Shown: positions 1 to 12,134, counted from the first letter of the stretch. The stretch: DNA of 64,000 nt from Phyto melanocephala (GCA_941918925.1 OW799235.1:102627947-102691946); one strand, 5' to 3'. Translations and numbers: made by a program. The notes: generated by a model from the letters alone, not told the origin.

Positions 1-77
1 AATAATAAATTTTGTGCTAAAAAAGAAAAACTGGTGGTGGGTGGGTATATAAAATTCGGCACAGCTCTTACTTGTTT
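1..77 (-). repeat. Terminal fragment of family A (DINE-1/INE-1-like) repeat
   Basis: The stretch reads 'aaattttgtgctaa', then a ggtggtgggtggg motif and 'aaattcggcacag...ctcttacttgt'. This is the end of the family A repeat in inverted orientation, as at 1915-2008 and 23180-23260. It is truncated by the window edge and partly decayed. Confidence 0.6.
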
Positions 78-445
78 ATTTAGTCTATCATGGTTAAACT
101 ACTAAAAACAACCTTGAAAGTTAAGCTGTTTATTTTTGACAAATCGTAATGCAGCAAAACTACAAAATATAAAAAAAAAAAAATTACACTAATGTTTCAT
201 ATTTTAGAAGAAGAGTTTTATGGTATTTTATTTTTATAGCCAGCGAATTAAACATATATGATTTAGTACTAAACAAATAAACAATAAAAAATTAAATTAA
301 AATAATCTAATACCTATGCTGTTGTGGTTTACCATAAAGCTTTTAATCTATCCATGACAATACGACATGATAACGTACTTTGTAAATACCCCTAAAGTTT
401 AAGTATGAAGAAGTTAGTTAATAAAATGAGAAATTAATATAATAA

Positions 446-1152
446 CAAGTAACAGTGCTATATTCGGCCGTGCCGAATCTTATATACCCTTCACAACGTG
501 TAGTCATGCAATAACAATTGTTTGTATCACCATTCATCCCATATAAAATACGTGCATACGTACACGTTAGAATAAATGTGGCATCGAATCCCAGCTGAGC
601 CAAAAAAATTTTATTTTATTTTATTTAATATATTATTTATATTTTATTATTTTTTTTTTATATTTTTTTTTAAATTTTTTTTTAAATTTTTTTTAAAATT
701 TTTTTTTGTAGATTTTTTTATTATTTTTTTCTTATTTTTGATATTTTTTTTTTTTGTAATTTTTTTTTGTTTGGTATGTTTTTCACATGTATGTATGTAT
801 GTATGTTGTTGTTGTAATTGTGAAAAAAACGAGGTGGTCGTGGTTTTTTGCTCATATCTCAGAAAGTTATGAGGCGATTGTGCTGAATTTCAATAGCGAT
901 TCATTCCTGGATATTTCCAAGAGATTGATGCCATATACAGATCTGAGGAACATATAGTTGCTTCTAAAAGTTGATTTCAACCAACACTCGGACAGACGGG
1001 CAGACGGATAGACGGTCAGGGCTTAATCGACTCCTCTATTCATAAGCTTTCAGAAAATATATACTTTATGGGGTCGGAAATGAAAATTGTAGAAATTACA
1101 AACGGAATGACAAAGCTATATATACCCTTGTGCACCACAGGTGAAGGGTATA
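446..1152 (+). repeat. Family B interspersed repeat, near full length
   Basis: It starts with caagtaacagtgctatattc followed by the palindromic cggccgtgccg motif and ends with 'ccacaggtgaagggtata'. Between lie a long T-rich low-complexity block (about 600-770) and a conserved 3' part with 'cagacgg' repeats and 'tatatactttatggggtcgg'. The same ends recur at 8858, 26864, 57098 and 58204. The 'tactttatggggtc' and 'cagacggacag' words are shared with Drosophila DINE-1/INE-1 (Helitron-type) repeats, so I infer a related non-autonomous family. No coding capacity is visible. Confidence 0.7.
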
Positions 1153-1496
1153 ATTACAATCAGGTATAGAAGAGTTAGTAAAGTTAGAAATTTTTTTCCC
1201 GTTAAAATTGCATCATTTCAATCCAAGGCGAATAAATACAGGAGAAATTTTTAGCTGATGGGAAAGCATAATGTCAAAATTTGATCAATTCGCTTGATTT
1301 CATTATTAATTCAGGGATAGAAAATCATATTTTGGTTTCGGTTTTAAACAATTAACTTCAGTTTACTTCTTTGATAATAAATGTATCAAATTTATGTATA
1401 TTTGTTGCTCTTGCATCATTTATAATGTGTCGTTTTTAATCAAAATTTATAAAATTTAAAATATTATAACAACTTTTCCATCCCTGATATACGAAT
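1153..1496. other. AT-rich unique stretch, nothing recognised
   Basis: No open frame, splice-site set or repeat end is recognisable between family B and family A. Confidence 0.5.
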
Positions 1497-2010
1497 TAGC
1501 CTAACATCCCCTAACGCCCATTTTTCACGTAATCTATAGTCAATGAAATTTAAAAGCTCATAAAACCGACAGAACTAGAGGTATAATAATGAAATTCTGC
1601 ACATATAGCTTTCTAGTCAATGTCACTGTTATGCCTGAAAGTTAAGGTGCTACGCCCACTTTAACGCCTACCTACCATGTAAATCTTTATCTTAAATTTA
1701 TATAATATCTCTATGGACAAAGTTTTTGAATTAATAAAGGACAATATTGAAATATCTCAGTTTTATTTGTTAGCAGAAACTATATTGACACGCCTACTTT
1801 AACGCCCACTTTCATTGAAAGACTAAATTTACGAAAACATTTTACTAGCATATCGAAGTTACATATTTTAGAGTAAAGAGATTATTCCATAGCGATTACA
1901 GTTAATAACAAAATAATAAAAAATAAATTTTGTGCTATAAAAGCACACTAGATTGGTGGTGGGTATAAAAAATTCTTCACAGCCGAATATAGTGCTCTTT
2001 CTTGCTTGAT
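1497..2010 (-). repeat. Family A repeat, truncated inverted copy
   Basis: It has 'taacgccca...tttcacg' and 'gacacgcctactttaacgcc' arrays and 'gagattattccatagcgatta', and ends with the 'ggtggtgggtataa...cagccgaatatagtgctc' terminus. Compared with 21120-23260 it lacks the 'gacagacgga' half and the internal mariner remnant. Confidence 0.7.
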
Positions 2011-2934
2011 TTAATTCTTTCATAAATCTTAACTCTAATATAAAAATCATTATGTTGCCAAACTTGAGGAACTATTAGAAACGAAACATTTAATTTGCTT
2101 TTCATTTTGTATGGAATTTTAATTAATTATATTTATAGAAATACACACCTCTTGCAACGATGCTAAATTTGACCATATTGTGCGATAAAATAATGTGTTT
2201 CGAGTCAGGTAATTTAGCTGGTATTAGTTTTGGGAGGAGTTTCGCTGATGGACACAATTAATGACTCATTAATAATGCCAATTATATGTACAATATATGT
2301 ACATACATTCATATGTTTATAAATTATTATACTCTAGAGAGGATGCTAACTATAATCTTATCGATAATATTTTATATATTTCTAATTGTGTGTATCCTTT
2401 TTTATTCAATATAGTCTTTTGGCAAACACAAGAGTCTGTGAGAAACTTAATGAGCCAATTGATTAACAGAATTAAAAAAAAAATAAATAAATAAATTAAA
2501 AACTTAAATACATTGAAATAAATTAGTTACTAACATTTGGCAATAGGCACAACACCAACAACAATAAACTAACTACTAAGTCTTAGAAGATGAAAAAAAA
2601 AATGAGAGAAACTCCCTTTTTGTTTGGTTTTTTTCAATTTAAATGCAATAGAAAAGAAAATGTTTCAATGTTTTAAACAAATAAACAAAATAAAATCTAT
2701 TAAAGTGGGTTACTGGCGCCTGCTTTGGGCCAAAAGATCGTGTCACAAGATTTTATCGTAAGTTGTTAAAAAACTAACAACAAACAACAACAATACATAC
2801 AATTCAAATAAAACAACAAATCGAAGAAAAAAATAAAACTGACATTAAAACTACAACAAAACATACTACACGTACAACATCAAATACCCAAACATACAAG
2901 ACTATATGGGATTTTGGACTGAACAAAAAAAAAA
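2011..2934. other. AT-rich stretch without recognisable genes
   Basis: Contains A-rich tracts (about 2467-2500, 2590-2602, 2925-2934) and CAA-type simple repeats at 2774-2800. The small open frames have no family resemblance and look random. Confidence 0.5.
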
Positions 2935-5363
2935 CAAGTAAGAGCACTATATTCGGCTGTGCCGAATCTTTTATACCCACCACCAATTTTGTGTACATTT
3001 AAAGCACATTATTTATTATTTTGTTAATCATTATGGAATAATCTCTTTATAATAAAATATGTATCACTTTCTTTGTAGAGGGTGGTTAAATTTTAAGGGC
3101 CCATGTTGAAGGTGAACTACACCTAGTCTTTAAGTTTGTTTTCTGCATTTCACTTGACATTTATCAATCTCAAACTTACTCATTTTGATCCGTGGAAAGA
3201 TACGCAAATGAGCAACGCTTTAAAGTTATTCAGGTTTTTTATAAAAATGGGCGTTCAAATCAAAATGCATTTTGTGCACTTCGTAATTCTTTTGATCAAC
3301 ATAATCGTTCAAATTCGTCCACAATCGGGAGAATTGTAAAAAATATTTAAATTTCTGCAAAACAGGTCTGTATAAAATGTTAGAAAATCTGTGAATGCCT
3401 TCTTAGTTCGTTGAATGGGAACTATTGCTGTTTTTTGCGATAGTGTGGCAAAAGAGCAGTCATCCTCGACTCATCATCATGCCCAATAATTGAGCATCAA
3501 CATTGTCATTGAAAATTTGGACCATCAGATAGAGGAGTGGCGCCAAGGATGGGGGGGGGGGCATTTGGCCGATATTTTGTTAAATACATAATTGAACCAT
3601 ACAAATATTATCATTATAAAAAGAAATAATAATATCCTAAATAATTTGTGTTTTATTTAAATACAACATCGGTCCTTAAATGAAATGAAATTCAATGAAA
3701 GTGTGTTAAAGTAGCTGTGTCAATAAAGTTTCTACTAATAAATACAACTTAAATATTTCAATATAGCCCTTTATTTTCCCAAAAACTTTGTCAATAGAGA
3801 AATTACATGAATTTAAGGTAAGCCGTTGTAAGGAAGGTAGGCGTTAAAGTGGCCGTGTCACCTAAACTATTTGGCACAACAATAACATTGATTAGAAGGA
3901 TATACACAGCAAATTTGATCATCATACCTCTAATTTTGGCGGTTTTATGAGCTTTTAAATTTCATTAACGGTAGATTACGTGAAAAGTGGGCGTTATAGT
4001 AGGCGTGTCAAAGTTGTTTTGGCGAATTAGTTCAACTTAGGTGTTTCAATATAGCCCTTTATTATTCCAAAATCATTATTAATAGAGAAATTAGAGGAAT
4101 TTTGAGTAAAACATTATTTGGGAGGTGGGCGTAAAAGTGGGCGTGGCAACTCAATTTTCTAGCACAGTAATGACATTTCCTAGGGGGATATACGTAGCAA
4201 ATTTTATCATCATACCTCTTATTTTGGCGGTTTTATGAGCTTTTAAATTTCATTAACGGTATATAACGTGAAAAGTGGGCGTTATAGTAGGCGTGTCAAA
4301 GTTATTTTTGCGAATGAGTACAACTTAGGTGTTTCAATATAGTCCTTTATTATTCCAAAATCTTTATTAATAGAGGAATTATATGAATTTTAAGTAAAAC
4401 GTTATATGGGAGGTGGGCGTAAAAGTGGGCGCGGCGCCTTAATTTTCTGGCGCAGTAATGACATTGCCTAAAAGGATATACGTAGCGAATTTGATCATCA
4501 TACCTCTAATTTTGGCGGTTTTATGAGCTTTTAAATTTCATTAACGGTAGATAACGTGAAAAGTGGGCGTTATAGTGGGCGTGTCAAAGTTGTATTTTCG
4601 AATGAGTACAACTGAGATGTTTCAACATAGCCCTTTATTATTCCAAAATCTACATAAATTGAGAAATTATATGGATTTTGGGTAAAACGTTATATGGGAG
4701 GTGGGCGTAAAAGTGGGCGTGGCACATTGATTTTCCGTTACAAAAAAGCGTCTCACCAATAAGCAAAGTTTGCAAAATTTCAGAGTCGTACATACAATTT
4801 TGTTGCTTTTATGACGTTTTTGTTTTTAAATATACCGAAAAATACACTGTGCGGTATAAATTTTCGTACATTTTGATCGATAACTCCTCTCCTAATGCAT
4901 AGATTTAGATAATTTTCGGGGAAAAATATTGTTTTTACTCAGGAAATATATATTCGAAGTTTCATGAGTCTACGTTAATGCGTTTGGACACAATTCCATT
5001 TTATTCGATGTTTGAAGGACACGGTTTTTTCGACCTACTCTTGCTTTTCGAGCTATAACTCTCTTCCTAATATTCCGATTTAGCCCATTTTCAATACCAA
5101 ACAAACCTTGTCTATAAGAAAGATTCTGGCAAAATTTGAGCCCCCTAGCTTTTTCGGTGCGACCTCTATCGTGCTTTCAACAGACGGACAGACGGATAGA
5201 CGGACAGACGGACAGACGGACGGACATAGCTAGATCGTCATAAAATCAAACCCTGATTCAGAATATATATACTTTATGGGGTCTAAAATGGATATTTCGA
5301 TGTGTTACAAACGGAATGACAAAATGAATATACCCCCACCATTTTTTTGGTGGCGGGTATAAT
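2935..5363 (+). repeat. Family A (DINE-1/INE-1-like, Helitron-type) repeat, longest copy
   Basis: It begins acaagtaagagcactatattc with the cggctgtgccg palindrome and 'ataccc accacca', and ends with 'atatacccccacca...ggtggcgggtataat'. Internally it has three to four diverged units of about 220-230 bp. Each unit contains 'ggaggtgggcgtaaaagtgg', 'cataacc/tctaattttggcgg' and a cgtgaaaagtgggcgttat stretch (about 3940-4740). Near the 3' end, gacagacgga is reiterated (5170-5224). The array of 'acgcccac' words plus 'atatatactttatggggtc' resembles DINE-1/INE-1 of Drosophila, a Helitron-like non-autonomous family. That assignment is inference. A mariner remnant sits at 3076-3700. Confidence 0.75.
3076..3700 (+). 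pseudogene. Tc1/mariner transposase N-terminal remnant inside family A
   Basis: The segment starts at a gtAGAGGGTGG... end and finishes near 'aacatcggtccttaaa', an imperfect inverted match of the start. Between, a broken frame gives YANEQRFKVIQVFYKNGRSN, then NSSTIGRIVK, and after frame changes a 'SVA..EQS.ST.HHAQQL' segment. This corresponds to the helix-turn-helix DNA-binding half of insect mariner-type transposases. There is no catalytic domain, and stops and frameshifts are frequent. A poly-G run (3551-3561) lies in it. The same remnant occurs at the same position in the 21 kb copy of family A, so it was present before that subfamily spread. Confidence 0.65.
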
Positions 5364-5796
5364 AAGGGCTTTATGATGCAGTGTTGAAAACATTTGTTTA
5401 GTTTTGTTATTGTCAACGTTGAGGTGTATTTATGTTTGTATGCAGTTATAATCCCTGTTTATTTTGTACTTATACGAGTATTTTCGAATATGTGAAATAA
5501 ATTGTAATATCTAGCATTAGTATCAAAACTTCATTGCTATCTTCTACTCTTCATGCATGCAGTAATGCTGTTTTAGCGATTTTTATTTTACTTGTTTTTG
5601 TTAATACTAAAAGCAATGAAGAGCTTTGATGTACAATCTTTCTTTTAATGAAATTTTCTAATAAAATTAAAAATTAAAATACAAAAGTAAAAGGGTTGCT
5701 GTTTGGTTAAAATTTCAATCTAACTCGTTGTGGTAAAAATATATGAAAAAGGAAAAACTCAAGTAGTTACCGAATTCAATTAACTTAAGTCCCGGG
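5364..5796. other. AT-rich unique stretch, nothing recognised
   Basis: No coding or repeat signature seen. Confidence 0.5.
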
Positions 5797-5999
5797 AGTT
5801 AAATAGATGATATTTACAAACAACATGTAACCACCGATTAGAGAGTGCTGATGATGAAAACGTAGCTGGTTTCGAAAATGCATTCCACTCGGCTAGTGTC
5901 GGTAAAAATATAATTTTTCAGATTTATTCTTTCATTTATCACAATTAAAAAAAAATTCTTTGTAAAAATAAAGAATATTAAATATGAACTCAAGCCTGA
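5797..5999 (+). repeat. Dispersed ~200-bp repeat carrying a hammerhead-like motif (copy 1)
   Basis: From gagttaaatagatgatattt to 'gaactcaagcctga' the sequence matches 43731-43955. Shared blocks are gctggtttcgaaaatgcatt, 'ccactcggct.gtgtcgg' and 'tttattctttcat..atcaca'. It looks like the end of a retroelement. Penelope-like elements are known to carry hammerhead ribozymes in their terminal repeats, and a Penelope-like remnant lies at 15441-16290. A direct link between the two is inference. Confidence 0.65.
5833..5903 (+). ncRNA. Putative hammerhead ribozyme, copy 1
   Basis: The core elements appear in order. CTGATGA is at 5848-5854. Helix II is GAAAAC (5856-5861) with GGTTTC (5868-5873) around loop GTAGCT. 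GAAA is at 5874-5877. A very short helix III (palindromic ATGCAT) follows, with TTC at 5883-5885 as the expected cleavage triplet. Inner helix I pairs GAGTG (5843-5847) with CACTC (5886-5890). An outer helix pairs ACCGA (5833-5837) with TCGGT (5899-5903) across an internal loop. One extra U lies between CUGAUGA and helix II, and one A-G mismatch sits in helix II. The minimal helix III suggests activity as a dimer, as in some retroelement hammerheads. Activity is not shown. Confidence 0.6.
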
Positions 6000-6153
6000 T
6001 TAAAATTTAAATATTAGTTTAAACAAAAAGTTCGATAAAATAAAAAAATTCAATTTGCAAAATTAAAATATTCACTTGATCATATAATTTTCTGTTATAA
6101 GTAGGTAGTAGAGTTTCGCAATTACAAATCAGCAAAATAGAACTAAAAATAAC

Positions 6154-7772
6154 TGGGGGCTAATTCCGGGACTCGTGATCGAAATAAATTCGTATCGAAA
6201 TTAATTTCGATCGTGCGAGTTTTTCTGATGATGGCGAATCGATTTTTTATAAAGTGTTGTAAAAGCAAATAAGAGATAACATTAAAAATTCTTTGTTTCC
6301 AAACTAAATGTTGTGCTCTCAATTTATATAAGTTCCTATTTATAGAAAATAAAACAAAAAAATTAAAATAATAATTTAAAACTAATTCATTTATAATTAT
6401 TGTAAATTTTATTTACGAACAAAAAACAGAAAGGTAAACTTCAATACGAAAAAACCAAAAAACAATTCGTAATAAATTAATACTTAAAAGAAATATGCTA
6501 AATTCAAATGTCAGTAATTCATACTAATTTTTGTTTAGCTGCTCCAATTCTTTTCTTCGTATATTTAACTCTATCCTCTTAATGTCCATATTAATTTTGT
6601 GAAACTCTGTAGCCATTTCCATTTCCTTTTCTTTAATTTTTATTATTTCATCCAGTCTTTTTAAAACTTCATTGTGGTAAGTTTTTTTTAACAAAATTGT
6701 TTTTGTTTCCCTCGGCTCTTTTTTTGAAGATGAGGAATCGCAGTGCACTGCTACGGTGTTTTTTGGAGTTTCATTTTGCTTAAATGTATCCATTAGCTTT
6801 TCGATTAAATCATCACTTCCTTCACATTAAACTGTGGTGTTGTCATCTATTTCTTTGTGTTGCTGATTTTGGGATCCGCATGTTTGGACCTCCTGTAAAC
6901 CAGCAACACCAACATCAAGGCCTGCTGCCTCCAAAATTTGTTCATCAGCAACACTTAGGGGTTTTTCGTCAAAAGGACCTCCTCCAGTTTTCTTGATTAA
7001 AGCTTTATTGTAAGAAATCTTTTTCTTAACAATTTGCTTTTGATCAGAATACAACTAACGAAAATTACAAAAGTCTTTATCTGCAGCATGTTAATGTGAA
7101 AAACAATTAATAATTTACCTTGCGCCAAGTTTTTACATCTTTTAGCGGTGGACCGGAGGCATTTAATTCATTAGTTGAAGTTATCCAAAGTCTGTTAGCA
7201 GTAGCTTTTTTGTCTGAAATTTATTTTTGTTATATTCGACCTAATAATTAATATAAATTACTAAATTTGCATAAAAATTATTAAAGATTTAACTTACATT
7301 TTCTTGTTGTTTGCGTGTACCGAAATAAATAACATGTGGTTAATTTTAAAAACTGTTGTGGCACTTGTAAAGCGTTCAAACAAGTATATTTTTTTTACTT
7401 TTTAACAAAAACAATAAACCATTAAGTTACTCGTTAGAGTTTGTGTAAAAACACCTTTACAAAGGTGCAAAAAAGGGGAGTAATACAAAAAAGAACGAAA
7501 ATCTATACGAATAATTAATAAATATAACAATTAAAATCTTAAATAAACACTTGTTATCCAACGAACTATTTAAAAATAAAATTTCGACACCAAATTTGAT
7601 ATCGAATAAAACTCGCACGATTACATTCGATCGTACACTCGCTATCGAGTGCCAACATAAGAAATTTCGATACAACTTACTTGATAGCGAGTGCGAGAAT
7701 CCCAAAATTAAAAAAAAAAATCCAACTTCGAGTAAATTTCGCACGGTATCGACTGCGAGAACTAGCCCCCTG
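6154..7772 (-). mobile_element. DNA transposon derivative carrying a Myb/SANT (zeste-like) gene
   Basis: Left end CTGGGGGCTAATTCCGGGAC (from 6154) and right end ctcgcag...GAACTAGCCCCCTG (to 7772) are imperfect inverted repeats of about 14-18 bp. Subterminal cgatcgtgcgag/ctcgcacgat and gatagcgagtgcgag words occur at both ends (6160-6235 and 7610-7765). Flanks AAAAATAA and ATATATAA could be a decayed 8-bp target duplication, which would suggest a hAT-type element. However, Myb/SANT partner genes are best known from PIF/Harbinger elements, so the superfamily is open. No transposase is recognisable. Confidence 0.5.
6524..7325 (-). pseudogene. Myb/SANT-like (regulatory protein zeste type) DNA-binding protein, interrupted by one stop
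   Basis: Reading the minus strand, an exon at 7119-7213 encodes ATANRLWITSTNELNASGPP, then LKDVKTWRK. A 64-bp GT-AG intron (7118-7055) joins it in frame to an exon from 7054 encoding DQK..VKKK.SYNKALIKKT, then GGGPFDEKPLS. This is the hallmark of the Myb/SANT-like domain of zeste/NAIF1-type proteins (W..IT.ELN..GPP, W.K, D.K...KK, TGGGP). A further exon may end at 7298, with an 84-bp intron. After a TAA at 6827-6829 the same frame continues to 6524 as a charged helical tail (IKEKEMEMATEFHKINMDIK), like the coiled C-terminus of such proteins. One nonsense change and the missing N-terminus make it a probable pseudogene. It lies inside the 6154-7772 transposon and probably served as its DNA-binding accessory protein. 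Confidence 0.6.
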
Positions 7773-8857
7773 ATATATAATTACGATCACGATCGAAATT
7801 TTGTTTGAACGAACGAGTTCGCTGTGCCTTAGGTATAGAGAATATAATAAAAATTTTCAAATTTCTATCACGTTCGAATGCCGTAATTTGCCCGTAGTAT
7901 TTTTTATTTATTGTCTTTTAAAAGTTAGTTTATTTACTAGGATTATTTTTCTGTAAGTCTTCTTAACACCTCACTTTGCTTAAATATTGTTTAATCAATA
8001 GTTAACAACACTGTTTATTTGTATGTGATTATTTTTTTTCTATCCATTTAAATTGATTGTTTTAGGACATACATACATACTTTATACACTTTTGTTAACA
8101 ATCCAACATTTGAGTCTGACTCATACTATTGTCATTTTAATTTTCGAAACCTTAAAGTAGACTCGAAATTAAATTTTAATAAAAATGATACATTTTATAA
8201 ATCTCAAAATATAGCTTTACTTAAAAATTGATTAAGAAGAACGTTATCAATATTAAGAACAATTTTTTTAAAAATTCTAAATTATTCAAAGCTTGATTAT
8301 TTAAGTAACTGACTTTACTAAACTTAGACTATGTTCAATTTATAATATTATCGCAATTAAGGCCTTTATTGATCTTAATTTACCATCCTAAAAATTATTT
8401 ATGAATTGAGCAATATATACTCAATTGTTTCACTTATTGTCCAAAACTCAAAATACAACTCTTGAGAATTATGTTCAGCGAGAAGAAACCTCTATGTATG
8501 TTGCATTTCTAATGTCAAACAAATAAAAATACCAAAAACAAAAATTAAGAAAATGGAAAATGTTTGATGAAAATTTGAAAAAAATTTTTAAATAAATTCA
8601 AATACATACATATAAGTATGTAAATATAATTGTAAATATATATTATGAACAGGAAAAAACTGAAGAGAAGGCATCATTTGATTTGGTATAAATACATTGT
8701 ATTTTACAGCTATCAAATGCTAATGGAGTACGATAAATTGAGTATAAGTGAACACTTATTTTAATTGCTCAATCAACACTTAATTGAAACAATTAAAAAT
8801 ATCTGTCTGAACAGGGTATAACCTTGAGAAGCAATCAATTAGAAAATGTTTCCTTTT
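7773..8857. other. AT-rich stretch without recognisable genes
   Basis: Short 'tacatacatac' microsatellite near 8068-8082. Nothing else recognised. Confidence 0.5.
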
Positions 8858-9430
8858 TATACCCTTCACAGTGAGTGTTGGTATGTCATTACGTGTAAAA
8901 TTTCTACAATTTTCATTTTCGACCTAAAGTAAATATTTTCTGAAAGCTTATAAATAGGGAAGTCAATTAATTATTGTCCGTCTGTCCGTGTGTATGTTGA
9001 AATCAACTTTTTGAAGCGCCCAGACATTTCCAATATCCGTGTAAGGTACCAAAATATTAGAAATATTCAGGAGCAAATTGGTGTTAGATAAGATAAAATA
9101 ACCTAAGCCACCTCGTCTTTTCACACCAATACAAACTGGTTGAACGTATGTTCGAATATCAGTTAAGGCAAAAAAATTTTTTTATTGTTTATTTTTTTAT
9201 TTTTGATTATTTTTTTATTTTTATTTGTTTTTTTTTTTGGTTTTTACTTTTACAATGGGATGTTTTTAAGCGCATAAAGTCATTATAAACATTATATGAA
9301 ACAGATACGTTTGTATGTACGTATTTCATATTAATGCGATGAATGGTAATACAAACAATTGTTATTCCATGACTACACGTTGTGAAGGGTATCTAAGATT
9401 CGGCACGGCCGAATATAGCACTTTTACTTG
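8858..9430 (-). repeat. Family B repeat, inverted copy
   Basis: It runs from tatacccttcacagtgag to 'gattcggcacggccgaatatagcacttttacttgt', the reverse complement of family B. The T-rich block is at 9175-9250. Confidence 0.7.
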
Positions 9431-10033
9431 TTTAGAATAAGATAAAATAAATAATAATGGCCATGCTGATCCTTATAATACGCTTCACGATTATATACAT
9501 AACTATAGTGACCACATCGTAGCTTAGCCTAGATTTAAGTTTTAATGTTATTCAACATTTTGAGTTATTATTTCCGACACAATAATTTTTTGGAATTTTT
9601 ACATAGTTGGTTTTTTTTTACTAGCCCTTTCATTCGACACCCATTTTGATGGGGATGTTTAGGGCGTCATCTTAAATTTTAACTTTTTTATTAACTGTAC
9701 TCTACTGGTCATTTAATATTAGAATGTGCTTAAAAACAGAAGCCGTGTTTTTTTCTTATATCTCAAAGAGTTATGGGGTGATAGTGCTGTATTTCAGAAG
9801 GTATTAATTCCCGGATATGATACCACATATGGATCTATGTACATGTAGGGGTTTCTATAAGTTGATTTAAAACAACACACGGACAGATGGACATGACCAG
9901 TCGATTCCCTTGTTCATAAGCTTTAAGGAAAAATATACTTTATGAGGTCAGAAATTAATATTGTAGAAATTACAAATGGAATGACAAAGCTTTACATATG
10001 TATATATACTTGACACTAAAGGTGAAGGGTATA
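9431..10033 (+). repeat. Decayed family B repeat (long subvariant)
   Basis: The 5' part (9450-9720) resembles 26900-27070 ('atcgtagctta.cctat', 'tactctactggtca'). The 3' part (9750-10033) has 'ttatatctcaaagagttatgggg' in pieces and ends 'aaaggtgaagggtata'. Both are diverged. Confidence 0.55.
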
Positions 10034-12130
10034 CAAATCAAAGTTCAGAGTTTATTGATTTAATTAAGATGACACAAAAGTGTCTGAATGCACCAAAATT
10101 TTTCAAAACTTTTTTTTTCTAAACTAATATGCATTTGACTGAGTTCAAGACTTTTGGAAGTAGTTTTTAATGTTCTCTTAAAATATCAGAAGCAATTTCG
10201 AACAAAACGTATTCCTCGAGTGTATTTTAGAAGGGGGTGGATAGTTAATATTTTGTTCCTACGGTTGTTTACCTTTAAGTGGTCTTTATTTTTATTATTT
10301 CTGGCTAAATGTTTTTGTTTTGTTCGCAGCAGTTTTCTACAAACTAGTGAAGAAAAACCAAAAAAAAAAAAAAAACTCTAAAATAAATAAATGATTTACT
10401 TTGACAATTTTTGCATGAAATGTGTTACTTTTTTTGTGACAAAGAGCAAAAAAAAAAAAAATTGTTGCAGTTGTTACAATGATTCTTGCCACAAAATTGT
10501 CACGAACTATATAATGTTTTGTATGTTTTCAATTTCGTTGTTTTAGTCTGTTTGATTGTACTTTTCATGTTTATAGTGTTTTAGTTTTTTCTTAGTTTCG
10601 GTTTCTCTCAAAATTCGATTTCTTTTTCAAAAGCAAAACAAACAAAAAATGAATATAGAAAAAAAAAACAAGAAACAATTTCCATAGAAAATATAAAAAT
10701 TTATGTTTACATATTGAAAATTTTTATAAGTCACGTATTGCAGGACATAAGGTAAAATCCGTACATACATTGATACACACATGCATATTCATATACCAGC
10801 ACACGATTATTGTAGGGCTGACTTTTATGGTAAGATGAAAGCGAAATGATTAGAATTGCAAAACAAGTTAGATATGAATGTGTTGTATATCACACACACA
10901 CACAAAGCAAAACATCCTATGGCAAATGTGTATGTATGTGAGATGTCTGGATTCTATTAAGTTGAACTTGTTGAAGAAAGTATTTTCGATAGTAAGTCGC
11001 ACTACTTAGCAAAAAATAAAAATTATATGCAATCGCGTTTAATTATAAAAAGTCGCCGTTTAGTATTAATAAAGAATTTGTTAAATAGAAAACAAATAAA
11101 AAATTGGAACATGCACAATTCACACAAAACGAGTTATGAGAATTTTTAACTTTACTTCACAAGACGTGGCTTAGCAATTGTACAATCCATCTGTAATCAC
11201 ATATCCGTCAAAATTGATAATTTACAGACGGTTTACGATTTTTTTCACACTTACAATTTTAGTTTCATCTGACATAACCTACAATAACTAAAAGCTGTTT
11301 GGAAATGTTTTTTTTTTATTTTTTTTTTCGCTGTTATTTTGTGTTCTTGTATGTAAAGTTTCCAACTTATATACTTTTTAAGAAATAAATAGATTAATAT
11401 ATAAATTTTAATTTACATATATTTGATGAATCACATGCACTACGTTTTTGGCGCTAAACAACAGATGCCAGTTGCTTTGTCAGTTCCAAATAGAACACAC
11501 TGCAAATGCCGGCTGAAAGAAAGGATTTAGTCTATAAATATTTCTGTGCTAAAAAAGAAAAACTGCTTAAGTCAACATAAGCTAAATTGAGATGATTACA
11601 TCATTGCAATCAGAGAACTTTAAACTACCCTCAGGAAAATTTTCAAAATTTTTTTTATATATTTTTTGCCCTCTCAACAAATCCTTTTTGAGTTGAGTTG
11701 AGTACAAAAAAAAAAAAAAAACAACAAAAGTTCAAAAAATTTTACATTAGGGGGGAAGGATCCGACATATCATAAATGACATCTTTTATTGGACGATAGA
11801 TTACCCACGGCAAAAATGAAGCCATAGTCAAGCGATGAACAATGATATGATCAGATCGAACTTTAAATGAAGGCGCTATATAAATGCGCTATAATTATAA
11901 TATTATTCGATTTTAAAAACAAATTTAATATTCAAATAATTAAATAACTTTATGCAATAATTTTTTCTGTGTAACAAACACAACTAAATGGTGTCAACTT
12001 TCAACCCTTAGATGTTTTATTATTATTATTATTTTTTTTTTGTAAAAAGAAAATTGATATGATTTCTTAAAAAAACACACACACATATTGTTAAAAAAAA
12101 AATTCACAAGTTTTTTATTTAATGTGAAAT
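10034..12130. other. AT-rich stretch, simple repeats only
   Basis: Contains poly-A/T tracts (10362-10375, 10449-10462, 11709-11720, 12029-12042), a short (CA)n at 10893-10905 and 'catatgtatgta' words. No gene is supported. Confidence 0.5.
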
Positions 12131-12134
12131 TCAA

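Noticed and set aside
576..872. 98-codon Phe-rich frame
   Set aside because: It is the poly-T block of family B read in one frame.
3551..3561. Poly-G run as a possible G-quadruplex or assembly gap
   Set aside because: The matching C-run in the copy at 22623 shows it is part of the repeat. A single run cannot form a quadruplex.
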